From assembly GCA_014534235.1 (NCBI GenBank), contig JACVRW010000015.1, positions 1 through 41,641 of the forward strand: DNA of 41,641 nucleotides. The letters are read 5' to 3'. The notes under the pieces are model-generated. The model made no database searches and had not been told where the DNA came from. It saw nothing but the letters and a program-made list of their open reading frames with translations. The position numbers were made by a program, and so were the translations under genes. This DNA is from Thermoleophilaceae bacterium (GTDB taxonomy: Bacteria; Actinomycetota; Thermoleophilia; Solirubrobacterales; Thermoleophilaceae). This document shows, piece by piece, positions 39,689 to 41,641 of this stretch (positions within the stretch are counted from its first letter, which is position 1; every line of letters starts with the position of its first letter).

Positions 39689-40689
39689 GCCCGGAGCTGC
39701 GGATCGACCCGCTATCCGGACTGAAGGTGATCGTGGCCGGCGAGCGCGGTGTCCGGCCCGGGGCGTGGCTCGCCGTGGAGCCCCGGGCGCCGATCGACCC
39801 GGATGCTGACCCCTTCTCCGCGGGACACGAGGACCAGACGCCGCCGGAGGTCTACGCGCTGCGCGAAGACGGGGGCGATCGGGACTCCCCCGGCTGGCAG
39901 GTGCGGGTCGTGCCGAACCTCTACCCGGCTCTCTCGGCGGGGGAACCGGCCGACCGCGACGATCCGCTCGCCTCCGGCCGCGGCGAGCCAAACCTGTTCG
40001 CGGCACAGCCGGCGCTTGGCGCGCACGAGGTGATCGTGAACGCACCGGATCCGGTCTCGTCGCTCGCGGAGCTGCGCCCCGAGCAGGTCGAGACCGCCAT
40101 GTCCGTGTGGCGGGAGCGGATGCGCGAGCACTCGGACGCGGCCTACGTCCATATCATCGTCAACGAGGGCAAGGAGGCCGGCGCGTCGCTGCCGCATACG
40201 CACGCCCAGCTCTACGCGCTGCCCTTCGTGCCGGCCGCCGTGGCCCGCGAGCGCGAGCGCTTCACGGCGTACTTCGAGCGCACCCAGGGGCGCGACCTGC
40301 TGGAGGATCTCGTGCAGGAGGAGGTGAGGCGGCGGGAGCGCGTGATCGCGATAGACGACGAGGCCGTCGCGCTCTGCCCCTTCGGCGCCCGGGTTCCCTT
40401 CCATCTGCAGGTCGTCCCGAGGAGGCCCACGCCGCGCTTCTCGGACGACGGCCCGCTGGCCGCCCGCATGCTCCACCACGCGTTGAACCGTCTGGCCACG
40501 ACGCTCGGTTCCCTGCCCCCGCTCAACATGTGGGTGCGCACGGCGCCCCGTGACGCCGCGCGGTTCTGCTGGCGCATCGAGGTGCTGCCTCGCCTGGCCC
40601 AGCTCGCCGGGCTCGAGATCGGCACGGGCGTGCACCTGAATGTGCTGTCCCCGGAGGACGCCGCGGGGCGGCTGCGCGAGGTGGGCTGA
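39685..40689 (+). CDS. galT: galactose-1-phosphate uridylyltransferase-like protein (334 aa)
   Basis: HIT-superfamily nucleotidyltransferase. Visible: RIDPLSGLKVIVAGERGVRP at the N-terminus, VVPNLYPAL, the FAAQPALGAHEVIVNAPDP region, YVHIIVNEGKEAGASLPHTHAQLYALP (HTHAQ in place of HPHGQ) and PFHLQVVPRRPTPRFSD. True GalT has HPHGQ with the His nucleophile between; here the second His is kept. It may therefore use another sugar-1-phosphate. GTG start overlaps the GNAT stop (GTGA). No galK or galE is present. Confidence 0.82.
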   Translation: MSPELRIDPLSGLKVIVAGERGVRPGAWLAVEPRAPIDPDADPFSAGHEDQTPPEVYALREDGGDRDSPGWQVRVVPNLYPALSAGEPADRDDPLASGRGEPNLFAAQPALGAHEVIVNAPDPVSSLAELRPEQVETAMSVWRERMREHSDAAYVHIIVNEGKEAGASLPHTHAQLYALPFVPAAVARERERFTAYFERTQGRDLLEDLVQEEVRRRERVIAIDDEAVALCPFGARVPFHLQVVPRRPTPRFSDDGPLAARMLHHALNRLATTLGSLPPLNMWVRTAPRDAARFCWRIEVLPRLAQLAGLEIGTGVHLNVLSPEDAAGRLREVG

Positions 40690-40701
40690 CCGCCGCCCTA
40701 G

Positions 40702-40707
40702 TAGTTT
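40702..40707 (+). promoter_or_regulatory. -10 box before the unknown gene at 40717
   Basis: TAGTTT, then 9 nt, then GTG at 40717. The same TAGTTT sequence occurs before thiI. Confidence 0.45.
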
Positions 40708-40716
40708 CCGCGCGCC

Positions 40717-41304
40717 GTGCCGCCCGTTGCGCGCCAGATCCCGCTCTTCGCCGCCGAGCCGCCCCAGGAGCCGCTCCCCTACGGGCGGTGGGCCGAGGCC
40801 CTCGCCAAGCGGTTCGGCGCCGCGTCCGACGTCGAGATCGGCGACATCGCCTGGTTCCCGGATCGCACGTTCGCCGGGCGCACGTACGTCCCTGCAACGG
40901 CGCCCGCCGAGGGCGGCGGCGAGGTCTTCGGCTACGTCTCGTACACGCGCGAGCACGAGGGAGCCCAGGCCACGGACTTCGAGGCCGTCGCCGACTACAC
41001 GGAGGAGACGGCCGACCAGAACCCGGACTGGACCCTTGACCTCTCGGACCACGAGATAGGACACTGGCGCGGCCCGCAGGGCCGGCGCGGGGTCATCACA
41101 CTGGTCTGGGGGGTGGCGCTCGTGCCAAACGGCGCCGTCGCCACCGCCGAGCTCGGACCCACGACTACGGACCAATGCGAGCTGATCGATAACCGCTTCA
41201 CGCTCGTCTCGCTGGACGACTACACCGGCGACTACATCGAGGTTCGCCTGTACGGCGCCGGCGGCGCCGAGCTCGCTCGAGAATCCCTGTACGAGGAGGA
41301 GTAG
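40717..41304 (+). CDS. unknown acidic protein (195 aa)
   Basis: Begins MPPVARQIPLFAAEPPQEPLPYGRWAEALAKRF. The rest is rich in aromatic and acidic residues with beta-like segments (FGYVSYTREHEGAQATDFEAVADYTEETADQNPDWTLDL, then GVITLVWGVALVPNGAVATAELGP). No signal peptide or membrane span is seen. Codon use and the TAGTTT box 9 nt before its GTG support a real gene. I do not recognise a family. It lies between galT and thiI in the same direction. Confidence 0.72.
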   Translation: MPPVARQIPLFAAEPPQEPLPYGRWAEALAKRFGAASDVEIGDIAWFPDRTFAGRTYVPATAPAEGGGEVFGYVSYTREHEGAQATDFEAVADYTEETADQNPDWTLDLSDHEIGHWRGPQGRRGVITLVWGVALVPNGAVATAELGPTTTDQCELIDNRFTLVSLDDYTGDYIEVRLYGAGGAELARESLYEEE

Positions 41305-41311
41305 GTCGCGC

Positions 41312-41317
41312 TAGTTT
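41312..41317 (+). promoter_or_regulatory. -10 box of thiI
   Basis: TAGTTT, then 10 nt, then ATG at 41328. Confidence 0.45.
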
Positions 41318-41327
41318 CTCCATTCGG

Positions 41328-41641
41328 ATGGAGGATCTGCGCGGTAACCGCTGCGTGCTGTTGAAGTTCGGCGAACTCGCCCTGAAGGGGCGAAACCGCC
41401 CGTTGTTCGTGGCGGCGCTCGAACGGAATCTCCGCGGGCTGACGGCGGACCTCGGCCCGCTGGAGGTGCGCCACCGCGGCGGGATCTTCATCGTCACGAA
41501 CGCCTCGCAGGAGGAACTCGTGCAACGGTGCCTCGCGCTTCCGGGGGTGAGCGTGGTGCAGCCCGCGGTTCGCTGTGAGCGTGACGCCGCGGCCGCCGCC
41601 GACGCCGCGGTCAGCCTGCTCCGCGGCCGCCCGGGACGGAC
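41328..41641 (+). CDS. thiI: tRNA 4-thiouridine synthase ThiI, N-terminal part
   Basis: Runs off the right edge after 104 codons. The start CVLLKFGELALKGRNRPLFVAALERNLRGL is typical of the NFLD domain of ThiI, and GIFIVTNASQEELVQRCLALPGVSVVQPAV leads into the THUMP domain that binds the tRNA acceptor region. ThiI makes s4U8 in tRNA and in some species also supplies sulfur for thiamine. The PP-loop and any rhodanese domain are outside the window. Confidence 0.88.
   Translation, partial: MEDLRGNRCVLLKFGELALKGRNRPLFVAALERNLRGLTADLGPLEVRHRGGIFIVTNASQEELVQRCLALPGVSVVQPAVRCERDAAAAADAAVSLLRGRPGR

Noticed and set aside
1-41641. CRISPR arrays, rRNA genes, complete tRNA genes or prophage structural genes
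   Set aside because: No direct-repeat array, rRNA-like sequence or phage head/tail gene was seen. The only tRNA-like signal is the irregular one at 167-239.

Overview
The window is about 41.6 kb of very GC-rich bacterial DNA, dense with genes and rich in GTG starts. It most resembles an actinobacterium, and the class Thermoleophilia (Solirubrobacterales/Gaiellales-like) is my best guess. The reasons are the GC bias, frequent leaderless starts (a TANNNT -10 box 6-10 nt before ATG/GTG), the fused CobA-HemD, and a sigma factor fused to a zinc-binding anti-sigma-like segment with a Gly-rich tail. The class assignment is inference; no rRNA gene is present to settle it.

Layout. (1) Positions 1-2860 form a small accessory region. 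It holds the 3' end of one transposase, a tRNA-like sequence, a short basic-protein gene, an intact ISL3-type insertion sequence (687-2060, 24-bp inverted repeats, 8-bp target duplication) that splits a small gene, a possible zinc-binding small protein, and three TTTGTAWAG operator-like repeats before a thioredoxin gene. (2) Positions 2864-12830 hold housekeeping genes: trx, ileS (with an unusual GSHH signature in place of HxGH), a MarR and a MerR-type regulator, a zinc-ribbon protein, fumC, an M23 peptidase and succinate-semialdehyde dehydrogenase. (3) Positions 12885-24160 hold a thiamine-diphosphate enzyme of the acetolactate-synthase type, SpoIID/LytB, YchF, PAP2, methylmalonyl-CoA epimerase, nicotinate phosphoribosyltransferase, DUF1385, RarA, an aldehyde dehydrogenase and a siroheme-synthase-like dehydrogenase. 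(4) Positions 24195-27575 hold moaC-mog, the sigma factor fusion and a VOC protein. (5) Positions 27600-34977 are a tightly coupled same-strand cluster: ccmA-ccmB-ccmC-ccmD-hemA-hemC-cobA/hemD-SAM hydroxide adenosyltransferase-birA. A cyclase follows. (6) Positions 35828-41641 hold a large SF2 helicase (minus strand), a TlpA-like lipoprotein, GNAT, a GalT-like protein, an unknown protein and the start of thiI.

How the genes fit together. The ccm-hem cluster couples heme export/cytochrome c maturation to tetrapyrrole synthesis from glutamyl-tRNA to uroporphyrinogen III and precorrin-2. The Met8-like gene at 23.4 kb would continue from precorrin-2 to sirohydrochlorin. FumC, the thiamine-diphosphate enzyme and succinate-semialdehyde dehydrogenase lie within 6 kb and could form a 2-oxoglutarate to succinate bypass of the TCA cycle. 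Many genes in the window appear to be leaderless. The most compact case is the divergent pair at 27575/27600, whose two -10 boxes overlap.
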